Positions 48,447 through 57,022 of a DNA stretch of 64,000 bases are shown here, in pieces. The number at the start of each line of letters is the position of its first letter. The stretch's first letter is position 1. A program made the position numbers and the translations under genes. Source of the stretch: JAYOEY01 sp038116945 (lineage in GTDB: Bacteria > Pseudomonadota > Alphaproteobacteria > MPNO01 > UBA2964); the NCBI GenBank assembly GCA_038116945.1, contig JAYOEY010000011.1:1-64000 (forward strand), written 5' to 3'. A model generated the notes under the pieces. The model saw nothing but the letters and a program-made list of their open reading frames with translations, did not search any database and was not told where the DNA came from.

Positions 48447-49877
48447 CTACAGGATCTTCCCTGGATTCATGATGCCCCTGGGGTCGAGCGCATGTTTGAT
48501 CGATTCCATGACGTCGATGGCGACCGGCGACTTGTAATGGCGCAATTCCTGACGTTTCAGAAGGCCGATTCCATGCTCCGCGCTGATCGAGCCGCGGAGG
48601 CCCGTCGCAATGTCGTGGACGATCCGGTTCAGCTCTTCCTGTCGCGCCATGAAGGCGGCGCCATCGGCTTCCGGGGGCTGGTTCAGGTTGTAGTGAACGT
48701 TGCCGTCGCCGATATGGCCGAACGAACAGATCTTTACGCCCGGCACCGCCTCCGAAACGGCCTTGTTGGCGCGCTCCAGGAAGACGGGCACCTGCGATAC
48801 GGGGATCGAAATGTCGTGTTTGATTCCCTTTCCCGCAATCTGCTGCGCCTCCGGAATGGTCTCGCGCAGCTTCCAGAAATCCTTTGCCTGAGCCCGGCTT
48901 TCGGCGATGGTCGCGTCCAGTACTTCGCCGCGTTCCATCGCGTCGGCGAGGATCGTTTCCAGCGTTTCCCGGAGCGTGCCGTCGTCATGTCCGGAAGACA
49001 GCTCGATCAGAAGATATTCCGGCCATTCCTGCGACAGCGGATCGCGCGTGTCGGGGATATGGTCGAGCACGAACGAGATACCGGTTCGTGCCATCCATTC
49101 GAAGGTCGTGACCCTGTCGCCGCTCGCGGTGCGCGCCCGAGCGAGAATTTCGATGGCGGCCGAGGCATCCCGAACCGCGGCGAACGCGGTTTGAACATCC
49201 CGCGGCCGGGGAAAGAGCTTCAGAACCGCCGCCGTGATGATGCCGAGCGTCCCTTCGCCGCCGATGAAAAGCTGTTTCAGGTCGTACCCGGTATTGTCCT
49301 TGCGAAGGGCGGAAAGCCCGTCCCAGATCCTGCCATCCGGCAGGACGACTTCGAGCCCCAGCGCCAGGTCGCGCGCGTTGCCGTAGCGCAGCACGCCCGT
49401 ACCGCCCGCGTTGGTAGACAGGTTGCCGCCGATCCGTGCCGTTCCCTCCGCGCCGAGGCTGAGGGGAAACAGCCGGTCGGCTTCCTCCGCCGCCTTCTGG
49501 ATATCGGCGAGGATCACGCCTGCTTCCACCGTCATGGTATAGTTGAGCGGGTCGACATCGCGGATCCGGTTCATCCGCGTCAGGCTCAGGATGATCTCGC
49601 TGTTGTCGTCATGCGGCGTGGCGCCGCCGCAAAGACCCGTATTGCCGCCCTGCGGAACGATCGGCGTGCCGGTTTCGGCGCAGATCGCGACGATCTCCGA
49701 AACTTCTTTCGTGCTGGCCGGACGAACCACCATCGGGGTACGGCCTTCGTAATATTTCCGCTGATCGAGAACGTAGGGCGCGATCTCGGAAGGGTCGGTA
49801 ATCAGGCCCTTCTCGCCGACGATTGCGGCGATGCGGTCGAGCACGGTCTGACTGACGGGATGGGCTGGAGCGTCCAC
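48447..49877 (-). CDS. FAD-linked 2-hydroxyacid oxidase/dehydrogenase (GlcD/D-lactate type)
   Basis: The 476-residue protein has an FAD_binding_4 (PCMH) domain (IVPQGGNTGLCGGATP, FPLSLGAEGTARIGGNLSTN, GGEGTLGIITAAVL). It is followed by the FAD-oxidase C-terminal domain with the metal-type histidine motifs (CSFGHIGDGNVHYNL, SAEHGIGLLKR). The group includes D-2-hydroxyglutarate and D-lactate dehydrogenases and GlcD. Specificity is not readable. It sits in a minus-strand run between Sua5 and speD, with about 60 and 150 bp to its neighbours. Confidence 0.92.
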   Translation of the reverse strand: MDAPAHPVSQTVLDRIAAIVGEKGLITDPSEIAPYVLDQRKYYEGRTPMVVRPASTKEVSEIVAICAETGTPIVPQGGNTGLCGGATPHDDNSEIILSLTRMNRIRDVDPLNYTMTVEAGVILADIQKAAEEADRLFPLSLGAEGTARIGGNLSTNAGGTGVLRYGNARDLALGLEVVLPDGRIWDGLSALRKDNTGYDLKQLFIGGEGTLGIITAAVLKLFPRPRDVQTAFAAVRDASAAIEILARARTASGDRVTTFEWMARTGISFVLDHIPDTRDPLSQEWPEYLLIELSSGHDDGTLRETLETILADAMERGEVLDATIAESRAQAKDFWKLRETIPEAQQIAGKGIKHDISIPVSQVPVFLERANKAVSEAVPGVKICSFGHIGDGNVHYNLNQPPEADGAAFMARQEELNRIVHDIATGLRGSISAEHGIGLLKRQELRHYKSPVAIDVMESIKHALDPRGIMNPGKIL

Positions 49878-49937
49878 GGATTTCCTCGTTTTGTACGACA
49901 GGCAGACTTAGCCGATAGGCTTAATTCCGGCAAGCCA

Positions 49938-50882
49938 TTAGCCGTGAGCGGCCCGGCGCAGTCGGTCGTTGATGGCCGCGCCGAGGCCGCTTTCCGGGAT
50001 GGGCATGACGGCAATACCGGCCGCGTTGAGGGTGTCCAGGCGCCGCATCATGGCGAACAGGTTGGCGGCTGCCTCCCTCAGATCGCCCGACGGGCTCAGG
50101 TTTTCCACAAGATCGGCGCCGTCCGGGACATCGGTCCCGAAAGCCAGCAATGCTTCTCCGGTGCCGACTTCTGTCGCGTTCAGCCTGAGCGGCGTCTGCG
50201 TGGCGTAGTGGCTCGCCAGCTGGCCGGGCGAGCGCGGGTGCGCCTCATCGCCAGCCTCGGCAATCTCTCCCATGGTCTCCGCCAGTTCGGCCTTCGTCAC
50301 GCCGCCCGGTCGCAGAATTGCCGGAAGGCTCCCCGTCAGGTCCAGTACCGTCGATTCCACGCCGACCGAACAAGGGCCGCCGTCGAGGATCAGGTCCACC
50401 GCTTCGCCGAGCGACTCCGCTACATGATCCGGCGTTGTCGGGCTGACGGCCCCCGACCGGTTTGCGCTCGGTGCGGCAATGGGCCGGTCGGCGCGCGTTA
50501 TCAAGGCGAGGGCGACCGGATGCGCTGGAATACGGATTGCCAGCGTGTCCAGACCGGCGCCCGCAAGAAGGCTGACGGGGCAGTCTTTCCGGCGCGGCAG
50601 GACGAGCGTCAGCGGTCCGGGCCAGAATTTTTTCGCCAACCGATCGGCGCGGCCATCGAAATGAACCAGGGCCCGGGCTGCGGCCGGGGTGGCGACGTGG
50701 ACGATCAGCGGGTTGAATGCCGGCCTGCCCTTGGCGGCGAAGACCGCGGCGACGGCCTCGCCGTTGGTGGCGTCGCAGCCTAGCCCGTAGACGGTTTCCG
50801 TCGGGATGGCGACGAGCAGACCGGACCGGATGAGCGCGGCCGCCTCGCCGATCGCTGTTTCTGTGGCAGCGGCGATCTTCAG
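49938..50882 (-). CDS. L-threonylcarbamoyladenylate synthase (Sua5) with probable CTG start
   Basis: The 314-residue protein makes the threonylcarbamoyl-AMP used for tRNA t6A37. It has the YrdC core (VAIPTETVYGLGCDATN, KGRPAFNPLIVHV, PIAAPSANRSG, VESTVLDL, PAILRPGGVT) and a C-terminal Sua5 domain (RSPGQLASHYATQTPL). No ATG, GTG or TTG lies in frame near the expected N-terminus; the only in-frame ATG is at 51014, 132 bp inside cysQ. A CTG at 50882-50880 overlaps the cysQ stop (CTGA), has GGGGA upstream, and gives an N-terminus (LKIAAATETAIGEAAALIRS) like other Sua5 proteins. I call that start. Confidence 0.88.
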   Translation of the reverse strand: MKIAAATETAIGEAAALIRSGLLVAIPTETVYGLGCDATNGEAVAAVFAAKGRPAFNPLIVHVATPAAARALVHFDGRADRLAKKFWPGPLTLVLPRRKDCPVSLLAGAGLDTLAIRIPAHPVALALITRADRPIAAPSANRSGAVSPTTPDHVAESLGEAVDLILDGGPCSVGVESTVLDLTGSLPAILRPGGVTKAELAETMGEIAEAGDEAHPRSPGQLASHYATQTPLRLNATEVGTGEALLAFGTDVPDGADLVENLSPSGDLREAAANLFAMMRRLDTLNAAGIAVMPIPESGLGAAINDRLRRAAHG

Positions 50883-51652
50883 GAGTCGCGTCCCCGGGCG
50901 ATGAATTCCGGATTCAGCAAATGGTCCTTGCCGTAGGACAGCTCCTCGCCCGAGAGTGTCCGGACCGAACCGCCCGCCGCCGACAGGACCGCGTGGGCGG
51001 CTGCCGTGTCCCATTCCCTGGTATGGCCGTAGCGCGGATAAACATCGGCCTTGCCCTCAGCGATCAGGCAGAACTTGATCGAGCTGCCCGTGATGAGCAT
51101 GCGGTCGATGGCAAGCGAACTCATCAGCTCCTGAATGCGTTTCTGGTCGCCGTGCGACCGGCTCGCGGTCACTACCGCGCCTGCCGCGGGCATGGCGCGT
51201 GCCGAGAGCGCCTGGGTGCCCGAGTTCCCTTCTTTCTTCGTCGCGATTCCTGAAATGTCGCCGGCATAGGTAATGCCCTGCGCCGGCACATGAACGACGC
51301 CCATGGTCGGCCGACCGTCTTCGATGAGCCCGATATTGACAGTGAACTCGTCGCGTCTGGCGATGAATTCCCTTGTGCCGTCCAGCGGGTCGACCAGCCA
51401 GAACGGACCCGATCCCACCTCTGCCGTGATGCCCTGGGACGATTCTTCCTCGCCGATGGCCGGGATGTCGGGCGTCATGGCGCGAAGACCGGCCATGATG
51501 TGCGCTTCGGCCCGCTCGTCGGCCACGGTAACCGGCGAGCCGTCGCCCTTTTCCTCGACATCGAAACCCGCATTGTAGATGTCGAGGATCAGCGCGCCGG
51601 CTTCTTCCGCAAGACGCACGATCGCGGCCAGCATTTCTTCACGGTTATCCAT
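50879..51652 (-). CDS. cysQ: 3'(2'),5'-bisphosphate nucleotidase CysQ
   Basis: The 257-residue inositol-phosphatase-fold enzyme has the metal motifs IGEEESSQG, WLVDPLDGTREF and WDTAAAHAVLSAAGG. CysQ removes phosphate from PAP, the by-product of sulfate assimilation, and is Mg2+-dependent. The N-terminus is MDNREEMLAAIVRLAEEAG. Its stop codon is overlapped by the Sua5 start (CTGA), so translation is probably coupled. It is followed upstream by an SDR gene on the same strand with a 21-bp gap. Confidence 0.93.
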   Translation of the reverse strand: MDNREEMLAAIVRLAEEAGALILDIYNAGFDVEEKGDGSPVTVADERAEAHIMAGLRAMTPDIPAIGEEESSQGITAEVGSGPFWLVDPLDGTREFIARRDEFTVNIGLIEDGRPTMGVVHVPAQGITYAGDISGIATKKEGNSGTQALSARAMPAAGAVVTASRSHGDQKRIQELMSSLAIDRMLITGSSIKFCLIAEGKADVYPRYGHTREWDTAAAHAVLSAAGGSVRTLSGEELSYGKDHLLNPEFIARGRDS

Positions 51653-51673
51653 GTCGGGATTGTACCGGTTTCG

Positions 51674-52516
51674 TCACGTTACGCGGGGACGCGTGACCGG
51701 AAGCGCTCCCCATGCGGCGGGCCCGCCCGCCGCCTTCGCGGCGTCTTCGTCGGGAAGCGCCGGGTCCCAGTCCCGGCCGATGAAACGGCGGCGGGTGACC
51801 CCGTCGGACGCATTGGACGCCAGCCAGCGGATCGGTGCAATCATGACCTCCGGCTTGTTGAGCCGGCTCCGGTCGAGCGATGAGTGTGCCGGTATCATCT
51901 GCGTGTCGGCGGCGCCGCCCGGAATCAGGACGTTGACGGTGACGCCGGTGCCGTCGAGATCTTCCGCCCAGCTGGCCGCGGCGGCTTCGATCGCCGCCTT
52001 CGACTGGCCGTAGGGCATGTTGCCGCCGCGCATCATCGAATCCAGGCTGGTCGTCACGCAGACGATGCGGCCCCAGCCCTGCGCCATCATGTGATGCACA
52101 ACCGCCTGCGACATCAGGAAGGTTCCGGTCACATTGACATCCATCAGCGCCTGGAAGCGGTCGGGCGGGTATTCCCAGAATTTGGGCGGCCTGTCGGTGA
52201 AGTCCTCGCTGATGAACCGCATGCCGATGGCGGCATTGTTAACGAGCACGTGCAGCCCGCCTAGTTCATCGATGGTGCGTTCAACCGCGACCCGGCATTC
52301 CGACTGGTTGGCGATGCTGCAGGAAATCGCGATGGCGGATTCGTCGCCGTGCGCGTTCCGGATCTCGCTGGCTACTGCTTCGGCGGAAGCGCGGTCGATG
52401 TCGAGAACGGCGACGCGCGCACCGCATTCCGCAAGGCCGAGCGCCATCGCCCCGCCGAGACCGCCGCCTCCGCCGGTTACGATGACGCTTTTGCCCCGCA
52501 GATCGGGTTTTCCCAT
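51674..52516 (-). CDS. Short-chain dehydrogenase/reductase (SDR), first of a tandem pair
   Basis: The 280-residue classical SDR has the NAD(P) motif VTGGGGGLGGAMALGLAE near residue 12 and NNAAIGM. The active-site serine is in VCVTTSLDSM, and the YxxxK pair in MPYGQSKAAIEAAAASWAED. It oxidises or reduces a hydroxyl/carbonyl compound. Its start codon directly follows the stop of the upstream SDR (TAGATG). The long C-terminal tail (WDPALPDEDAAKAAGG) is shared with the neighbour. The substrate is unknown. Confidence 0.9.
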   Translation of the reverse strand: MGKPDLRGKSVIVTGGGGGLGGAMALGLAECGARVAVLDIDRASAEAVASEIRNAHGDESAIAISCSIANQSECRVAVERTIDELGGLHVLVNNAAIGMRFISEDFTDRPPKFWEYPPDRFQALMDVNVTGTFLMSQAVVHHMMAQGWGRIVCVTTSLDSMMRGGNMPYGQSKAAIEAAAASWAEDLDGTGVTVNVLIPGGAADTQMIPAHSSLDRSRLNKPEVMIAPIRWLASNASDGVTRRRFIGRDWDPALPDEDAAKAAGGPAAWGALPVTRPRVT

Positions 52517-53383
52517 CTACGCAGTCCGGGGCATGTTTTTGCCGATGCTTGTGGTGGGCTGGCCGACCGCGGCCTGATCGGCCAGGGACGGCCACGCTGC
52601 AGGCGACCCGGCAGACTTGATGTTGTCCTCGTCCGCTCCGTCCGGATTCCAGTTGCGTCCGAGGAACCGCATTGAGGTGTATCCGTCGGAATCGTTCGAA
52701 GCGAGCCAGCAGATGGGCGCCACCATGGCGTCCGGCTGCACCAGCTCTTCGCGGTTGTAGGGCGACTCATGCGGCACCATCGGCGTATCCGCCGCACCGC
52801 CCGGCACGAGAACGTTGCAGGTCACACCGGTATCCAGCAGATCGTCCGCCCAGGCGGAGCTGGCGGCTTCGAGGGCAGCCTTCGACTGACCGTACGGCAT
52901 GTTGCCGCCCCGGATCATGGTGTTCATGCTGGTGGTGACGTTGACGATGCGGCCCCATCCCTGGTTCCGAAGATGTCCGACCGCGGCGCGGCCCATCAGG
53001 AACGCGCCCCGCACGTTCACATCCATCAGCTTCTGCCACAGCTCCGGCTCGACGTCCCAGAAATTGAGCCGGTTGCGCCAGTAGTCGCGCCGGATCATCG
53101 ACATGCCGAGCCCCGCGCAATTGACCAGCACGTGCAGCCCGCCAAGCTGGTCGATGACGGCCTTGATCGTGGCTTCCGTGTCGGCGACGCTGGTGATGTC
53201 GCAGGCGAACGGCGTGATGTTCTTGCCCGCTTCGTCAGCCGTCGCCTTCGCGGCATCGAGGTTGATGTCGACGCCGGCGACCGTCGCGCCTGCCCTGGCG
53301 AGGCCCAGAGCCATCGCTTTTCCGAGTCCGCTTCCGGCGCCCGTAACGATGCAGATTTTTCCGTTGAGATCGCGTGTCGGCAT
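52517..53383 (-). CDS. Short-chain dehydrogenase/reductase (SDR), second of a tandem pair
   Basis: The 288-residue SDR has VTGAGSGLGKAMALGLARAG, NCAGLGMS, the serine in VNVTTSMNTM and the YxxxK pair in MPYGQSKAALEAASSAWADD. It is closely similar to the adjacent SDR at 51674, including the phrases NMPYGQSKAA and the C-terminal GRNW(N/D)P-type tail, so the two are a tandem duplication. GGGAG precedes the ATG at 53383 (MPTRDLNG). It is the first gene of the run that continues through the other SDR, cysQ and Sua5. The substrate is unknown. Confidence 0.9.
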   Translation of the reverse strand: MPTRDLNGKICIVTGAGSGLGKAMALGLARAGATVAGVDINLDAAKATADEAGKNITPFACDITSVADTEATIKAVIDQLGGLHVLVNCAGLGMSMIRRDYWRNRLNFWDVEPELWQKLMDVNVRGAFLMGRAAVGHLRNQGWGRIVNVTTSMNTMIRGGNMPYGQSKAALEAASSAWADDLLDTGVTCNVLVPGGAADTPMVPHESPYNREELVQPDAMVAPICWLASNDSDGYTSMRFLGRNWNPDGADEDNIKSAGSPAAWPSLADQAAVGQPTTSIGKNMPRTA

Positions 53384-53500
53384 TTTCGTTTTCTCCCTGA
53401 GGTCCGATATCGACTGGTTGAGGCGAGAATAGGGGGCGAGTGTCCGGGCGACAACCCGTCGGCGGTTTTGCCGAATCCCCCGTAGGGTTAGCATTTCCGC

Positions 53501-54208
53501 ATGTGCGGTCGTTTCTCGATTACCACGGCGCCCGAAGCGATGCGGGCGTTGTTCGATTACGAAAACCTGCCGAATCTGGAGCCGCGCTTCAATGTCGCGC
53601 CGACCCAGATGATCGCCTGCGTTGCCGCCAACGATGCCGGCGTGCGACAGCTCGAATTCTTTCGCTGGGGGCTCATTCCGGCCTGGTCGAAGGACGCGTC
53701 GGCGGGCGCCAGGATGATCAACGCGCGCGGCGAGACGGTGGCGGAAAAGCCATCCTTTCGCGATGCCTTCGCGGCGCGACGCTGTCTTGTCGCGGCGGAC
53801 GGTTTCTACGAATGGCGGATGGAGAATGGACGCAAGCAGCCTTTCCGGATCGGTATGAAAGGCGGCGCGCCGTTTGCATTTGCCGGGCTGTGGGAGGAAT
53901 GGACGGCGACGGCGGATGGGGGCGGGCTGTCGGCCGGCGAGATTGTCCGGACAGTGACGATCGTAACGACCGTCGCGAACGACAAGTTGCGTCCGATCCA
54001 TCCGCGCATGCCGGTCATTCTGCCGCCCGAAGCCTATTCGCCGTGGCTCGATGCAGCCAATGACCGGGATCGGCTGCTTTCCCTGCTGAAGCCCTATCCG
54101 GCGGAACCGATGGCGTTTTATCGGGTGGGGACGGCGGTCAACAATGTGCGGAACGACGGGCCCGAATGTATCAGGCCGCTGAAAAGCGCAGTATCGGGTG
54201 GCGAATAG
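53501..54208 (+). CDS. SOS-response-associated peptidase / HMCES-type protein (YedK)
   Basis: The 235-residue protein begins MCGRFSI, and the cysteine at position 2 is the nucleophile that crosslinks to abasic sites in single-stranded DNA after Met removal. The active-site arginine-and-asparagine blocks are RFNVAPTQM, FFRWGLIPAWSKD, MINARGETVAEKPSFRDAFA and CLVAADGFYEW (catalytic glutamate in the GFYEW block). The C-terminal HPRMPVIL supplies the histidine. It shields abasic sites at replication forks. It is single-gene, with gcrA downstream. Confidence 0.95.
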   Translation: MCGRFSITTAPEAMRALFDYENLPNLEPRFNVAPTQMIACVAANDAGVRQLEFFRWGLIPAWSKDASAGARMINARGETVAEKPSFRDAFAARRCLVAADGFYEWRMENGRKQPFRIGMKGGAPFAFAGLWEEWTATADGGGLSAGEIVRTVTIVTTVANDKLRPIHPRMPVILPPEAYSPWLDAANDRDRLLSLLKPYPAEPMAFYRVGTAVNNVRNDGPECIRPLKSAVSGGE

Positions 54209-54404
54209 CCTCCGAATTTCCATTCCTTGGCCCGATTTTCGCCAGTTTTCCACAGAAACTGCGGAGCTTCGGCTGTTTTTGGGATTGAATCACCACCTCA
54301 TCTATATATAGTGGTTGTGTTGCCACCATCTACGATATCTTGTCCGATTAATTATGGGGCAACAGGGGCAATAACCACCCGGCGTAATCAGGAGGGCGGC
54401 GGAA
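54209..54404. promoter_or_regulatory. gcrA control region with DnaA-like box and GANTC site
   Basis: TTTTCCACA at 54246-54254 fits the relaxed DnaA box TTWTNCACA. GAATC at 54287-54291 is a GANTC site, the CcrM methylation target in Alphaproteobacteria. Further on is an A+T-rich stretch (TCTATATATAG) that may hold the promoter. In Caulobacter, DnaA activates gcrA and methylation affects cell-cycle promoters; the same elements here suggest conserved control. Confidence 0.55.
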
Positions 54405-54770
54405 ATGCAGTGGACACCGGAACGAGTAGAGATTCTGACAAGGCTCTGGGCGGAAGGCCTTTCGGCGCGCCAGATCGCGCAGAAACTGGGCGGAGTCACC
54501 CGAAATGCCGTCATCGGCAAGGCGCACAGGCTGAACCTGCAGCGCGGCGCCCCCGTGCCCGAGCCGCAACCCGAGCCGGAGCCCGTCATCCCGGTCGAGC
54601 CGCCCATGCCGCTCAGCCCCGACGTCAAACCCTGGATGTGCCGCTGGTCCACCGACGAGGCCGGTCGCCTCGGCCTCCACATCTGTGGAAAGACCGTTCA
54701 GCCGGGTCGGCATTACTGCGCCGAGCACCTGACGGCGGCCTATCTGCAGCGCCGACGGTCGGCGGCCTGA
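54405..54770 (+). CDS. gcrA: GcrA-family cell-cycle regulator
   Basis: The 121-residue protein opens WTPERVEILTRLWAEGLSAR followed by QIAQKLGGVTRNAVIGKAHR, the GcrA helix-turn-helix (residues 3-45). A Pro/Glu-rich linker of about 30 residues follows. The C-terminal domain has CRWSTDEAG, HICGKTVQPGRHYCAEHL with cysteines and a histidine at conserved positions, the RNA-polymerase (sigma70) contact domain. In Caulobacter, GcrA binds methylated GANTC promoters with sigma70 and controls cell-cycle genes. GGAGG lies upstream of the ATG. Confidence 0.95.
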   Translation: MQWTPERVEILTRLWAEGLSARQIAQKLGGVTRNAVIGKAHRLNLQRGAPVPEPQPEPEPVIPVEPPMPLSPDVKPWMCRWSTDEAGRLGLHICGKTVQPGRHYCAEHLTAAYLQRRRSAA

Positions 54771-54792
54771 TAACGCAGCTCGGGTCATTTGC

Positions 54793-54819
54793 AAACGGCG
54801 GCCCGCGAGGCCGCCGTTT
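54793..54819 (+). terminator. Rho-independent terminator after gcrA
   Basis: AAACGGCGGCC pairs with GGCCGCCGTTT around a CGCGA loop, followed by one more T and G. It begins 22 bp after the gcrA stop. Confidence 0.78.
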
Positions 54820-54975
54820 TGCATCCGTCTGGAGAATATTTTTTAGCCTTGATGAGGATGACACGATTCCTCAAGACAAATAAAAAGACCGGGTGATTGA
54901 GAAAATCCAGTAACCGCACAGGGGCTCCGGCAAGACGGGCCGGCGCCATCCTTCTTTAGTTTAGGGAGATCTCGA

Positions 54976-56010
54976 ATGAAGAAAATTCTTGTCGCGGCTT
55001 TTGCCGTTTCAACGATGTCCGGCGTAACGACTGCCACGGACGTTTCCGCCGACGATTTCTACAAGGGCAAGCAGCTCGTGCTGACGATTGCGTCCCGTCC
55101 CGGCGGCGGATTCAACGCATACGGCCGCGGTCTCGCCCGCTACATGGTGAAGCACCTGCCCGAAGGCGCGACGATCATCGTCAAGAACATGCCGGGCGCC
55201 GGCGGACGCAAGGCGACGGCGTGGCTCGACAAGCTGGCGCCGAAAGACGGTTCAAACTTTCTCGCAACCATGCCGGGCTCGCTGGTCGAGCCGATCCTCG
55301 GCGACCCGAAGCGGGTCAAGTACAAGCCGCTCGAATTCGGCTATATCGGCAGCGCTGCGGGGTTCAAGACGCTCTGCCTGCTGCGCTCCGATCACCCGGC
55401 CAAGTCGTTCGCCGACATGATGAAGACGCAGGTCGTGTTCGGCGGCGACCAGATCGGCTCCACCACCCACGATCACGCCAACATGATGCGCAACCTGACG
55501 GGCGCGAACATCAAGCTGGTCAAGGGCTACAGCGGATCGAAGACGCTTGTGCTTGCGGTGCAGCAGAAGGAAATCGACGGATTCTGCGGTTATGCGTGGG
55601 CTTCGCTGATGAGCCGTGCGCCGCATCTGGTTAAGGACAATATCGTCCGTATGGTCGTCCAGTTCGGTCTGGAAGAACATCCGGGCGCAACCGCGATGGG
55701 CGTTCCGCCGGTCTGGAAATTCGTCAAGAACGAAAAGGACCGCAAGGCGCTGGAGCTTCTGTCATCGGTTCAGGTATTCGGGCGCCCCTATATAACGCCG
55801 GTGGGCGTGCCGAAGGAACGGCTGGAAGCGCTGCAGAAGGCGTTCGACGCGACGATGAAGGATCCTGCCTTCCAGGCGGAGATGAAGAAGCGCAAGCTCG
55901 ATCTGTCGCCCACCTCGGGTCCGCAGGTCAAGAAGCTGATCGAGGCGATCTATCTCGCCCCGAAGGACGTGCAGAAGCACGCCCGCTGGGCCATCGCGAC
56001 CTCGAAATAG
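54976..56010 (+). CDS. TctC/Bug-type periplasmic binding protein
   Basis: The 344-residue protein has a signal peptide (MKKILVAAFAVSTMSGVTTA) and the Bug/TctC core: LTIASRPGGGFNAYGRGLAR, IIVKNMPGAGGRKATAWLD, GYIGSAAGFKTLCLLRSDHP and VPKERLEALQKAFDATMKDP. Such receptors bind di- or tricarboxylates or aromatic acids and feed TctAB tripartite transporters. No TctA or TctB is in the window. It is followed 4 bp later by the stop of the convergent nitronate-monooxygenase-like gene. It differs from the two related receptors at 60982 and 62318, which resemble each other more. Confidence 0.87.
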   Translation: MKKILVAAFAVSTMSGVTTATDVSADDFYKGKQLVLTIASRPGGGFNAYGRGLARYMVKHLPEGATIIVKNMPGAGGRKATAWLDKLAPKDGSNFLATMPGSLVEPILGDPKRVKYKPLEFGYIGSAAGFKTLCLLRSDHPAKSFADMMKTQVVFGGDQIGSTTHDHANMMRNLTGANIKLVKGYSGSKTLVLAVQQKEIDGFCGYAWASLMSRAPHLVKDNIVRMVVQFGLEEHPGATAMGVPPVWKFVKNEKDRKALELLSSVQVFGRPYITPVGVPKERLEALQKAFDATMKDPAFQAEMKKRKLDLSPTSGPQVKKLIEAIYLAPKDVQKHARWAIATSK

Positions 56011-56014
56011 AACC

Positions 56015-56989
56015 TTATTTCAGCAACCCGGGAAGGCGAGAGGAAAGAATTTCCTCCGCCTCCCGGACGATGCGTTCCACAACCTCTCCGGCCGGCGGGA
56101 TGTCGTGAATCAGGCCGGCATCCTGTCCCATCGACAGCGACGCTTCTTCCACATCGCCAGTCCTGCGCGCTTCGATCAGGTCTGCCAGCGCCGCGGCCTG
56201 GTTCTGGCGGAGCGCCCACTCGCGACCCGACCACCGCTCGATAAACCGGTTCCGCTTCGCGCGCGACATGGCGCCCGGCCAGACTGTCGCCTGCGCGATA
56301 TCCGGGATTTCGGTCAGCACCGTGTCGTGCCCGTCAGCGTCCACGATGGCCTGCTTGAAGTTCTGATGCAGCGGCGATTCCTCCGTCGCGAGAAACCGCG
56401 TGCCGAGCAAGACACCCTGCGCGCCGAGCGCCAGCGCGGCGGCGAGCCCGCGCCCGTCGGCGATGCCGCCGGCGGCGATCACGGGGGTATTACCGACGGC
56501 GTCCACCACCATCGGTACCAGCGACAATGTGGCGTTCCAGCTGACATGACCCCCGCCTTCGGTTCCCTGAGCGACAATCGCGTCCGCGCCGGCATCGACG
56601 CCGACCAGGGCTTCCGGCACGCCGCCGGCCATGTACGTCACCTTGCAGCCCGCATCCTTGGCCCGCCCGACGAAGGATTTCACGTCCTGGTCGGGGCGCG
56701 GCCAGGCGAATGCCATGGCCGACGGGCGTTCGTCGAGGGCAGCCTGAAAACTCTCTTCGTCTGCGTGAAAGATCAGAAAATTCAGCGCAAACGACCGGTT
56801 GGTGCGTCTTCGGATGTCAGCCGTGGCTTCCCGTATCCGCTCCGGGTTCAGCCCGTGGCACCCCATGGCGCCGAGACCGCCGGCTTCCGATACCGCCGCC
56901 ACCAGCGGCGGCGAATAGATGGATCCCATGCCGCCGAGAAAGATCGGATGGTCGATATCGAAAATGTCGCAGACAGGCGTCCTGATCAT
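56015..56989 (-). CDS. Nitronate-monooxygenase-like FMN protein
   Basis: The 324-residue protein is an FMN-binding TIM barrel of the 2-nitropropane dioxygenase / enoyl-ACP-reductase-II family. Visible parts are DHPIFLGGMGSIYSPPLVAA, TEGGGHVSWNATLSLVPMVV with the active-site-type histidine, PVIAAGGIADGRGLAAALAL and GVLLGTRFLATEESP, which bind phosphate of FMN. It oxidises nitronates or acts as an NADH:quinone-type reductase. GGAGAG lies upstream of the ATG. It is divergent from hyuA, with a palindrome between them. Confidence 0.88.
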   Translation of the reverse strand: MIRTPVCDIFDIDHPIFLGGMGSIYSPPLVAAVSEAGGLGAMGCHGLNPERIREATADIRRRTNRSFALNFLIFHADEESFQAALDERPSAMAFAWPRPDQDVKSFVGRAKDAGCKVTYMAGGVPEALVGVDAGADAIVAQGTEGGGHVSWNATLSLVPMVVDAVGNTPVIAAGGIADGRGLAAALALGAQGVLLGTRFLATEESPLHQNFKQAIVDADGHDTVLTEIPDIAQATVWPGAMSRAKRNRFIERWSGREWALRQNQAAALADLIEARRTGDVEEASLSMGQDAGLIHDIPPAGEVVERIVREAEEILSSRLPGLLK

Positions 56990-57002
56990 GGGATCTCTCC
57001 AT

Positions 57003-57022
57003 TTATTCTCATGCGAGAATAA
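57003..57022. promoter_or_regulatory. Perfect 8+8 inverted repeat between the nitronate-monooxygenase-like gene and hyuA
   Basis: TTATTCTC, ATGC, GAGAATAA is a perfect 8-bp inverted repeat with a 4-bp centre, 14 bp upstream of the nitronate-monooxygenase-like gene start and 119 bp from hyuA. It resembles a TetR- or GntR-type operator. No regulator gene is adjacent. Confidence 0.55.

Noticed and set aside
48375..50783. A plus-strand open frame of about 800 codons antisense to the FAD oxidase and Sua5 genes
   Set aside because: Low-complexity R/A/G/D composition, no ribosome-binding site, and it spans two recognised minus-strand genes.
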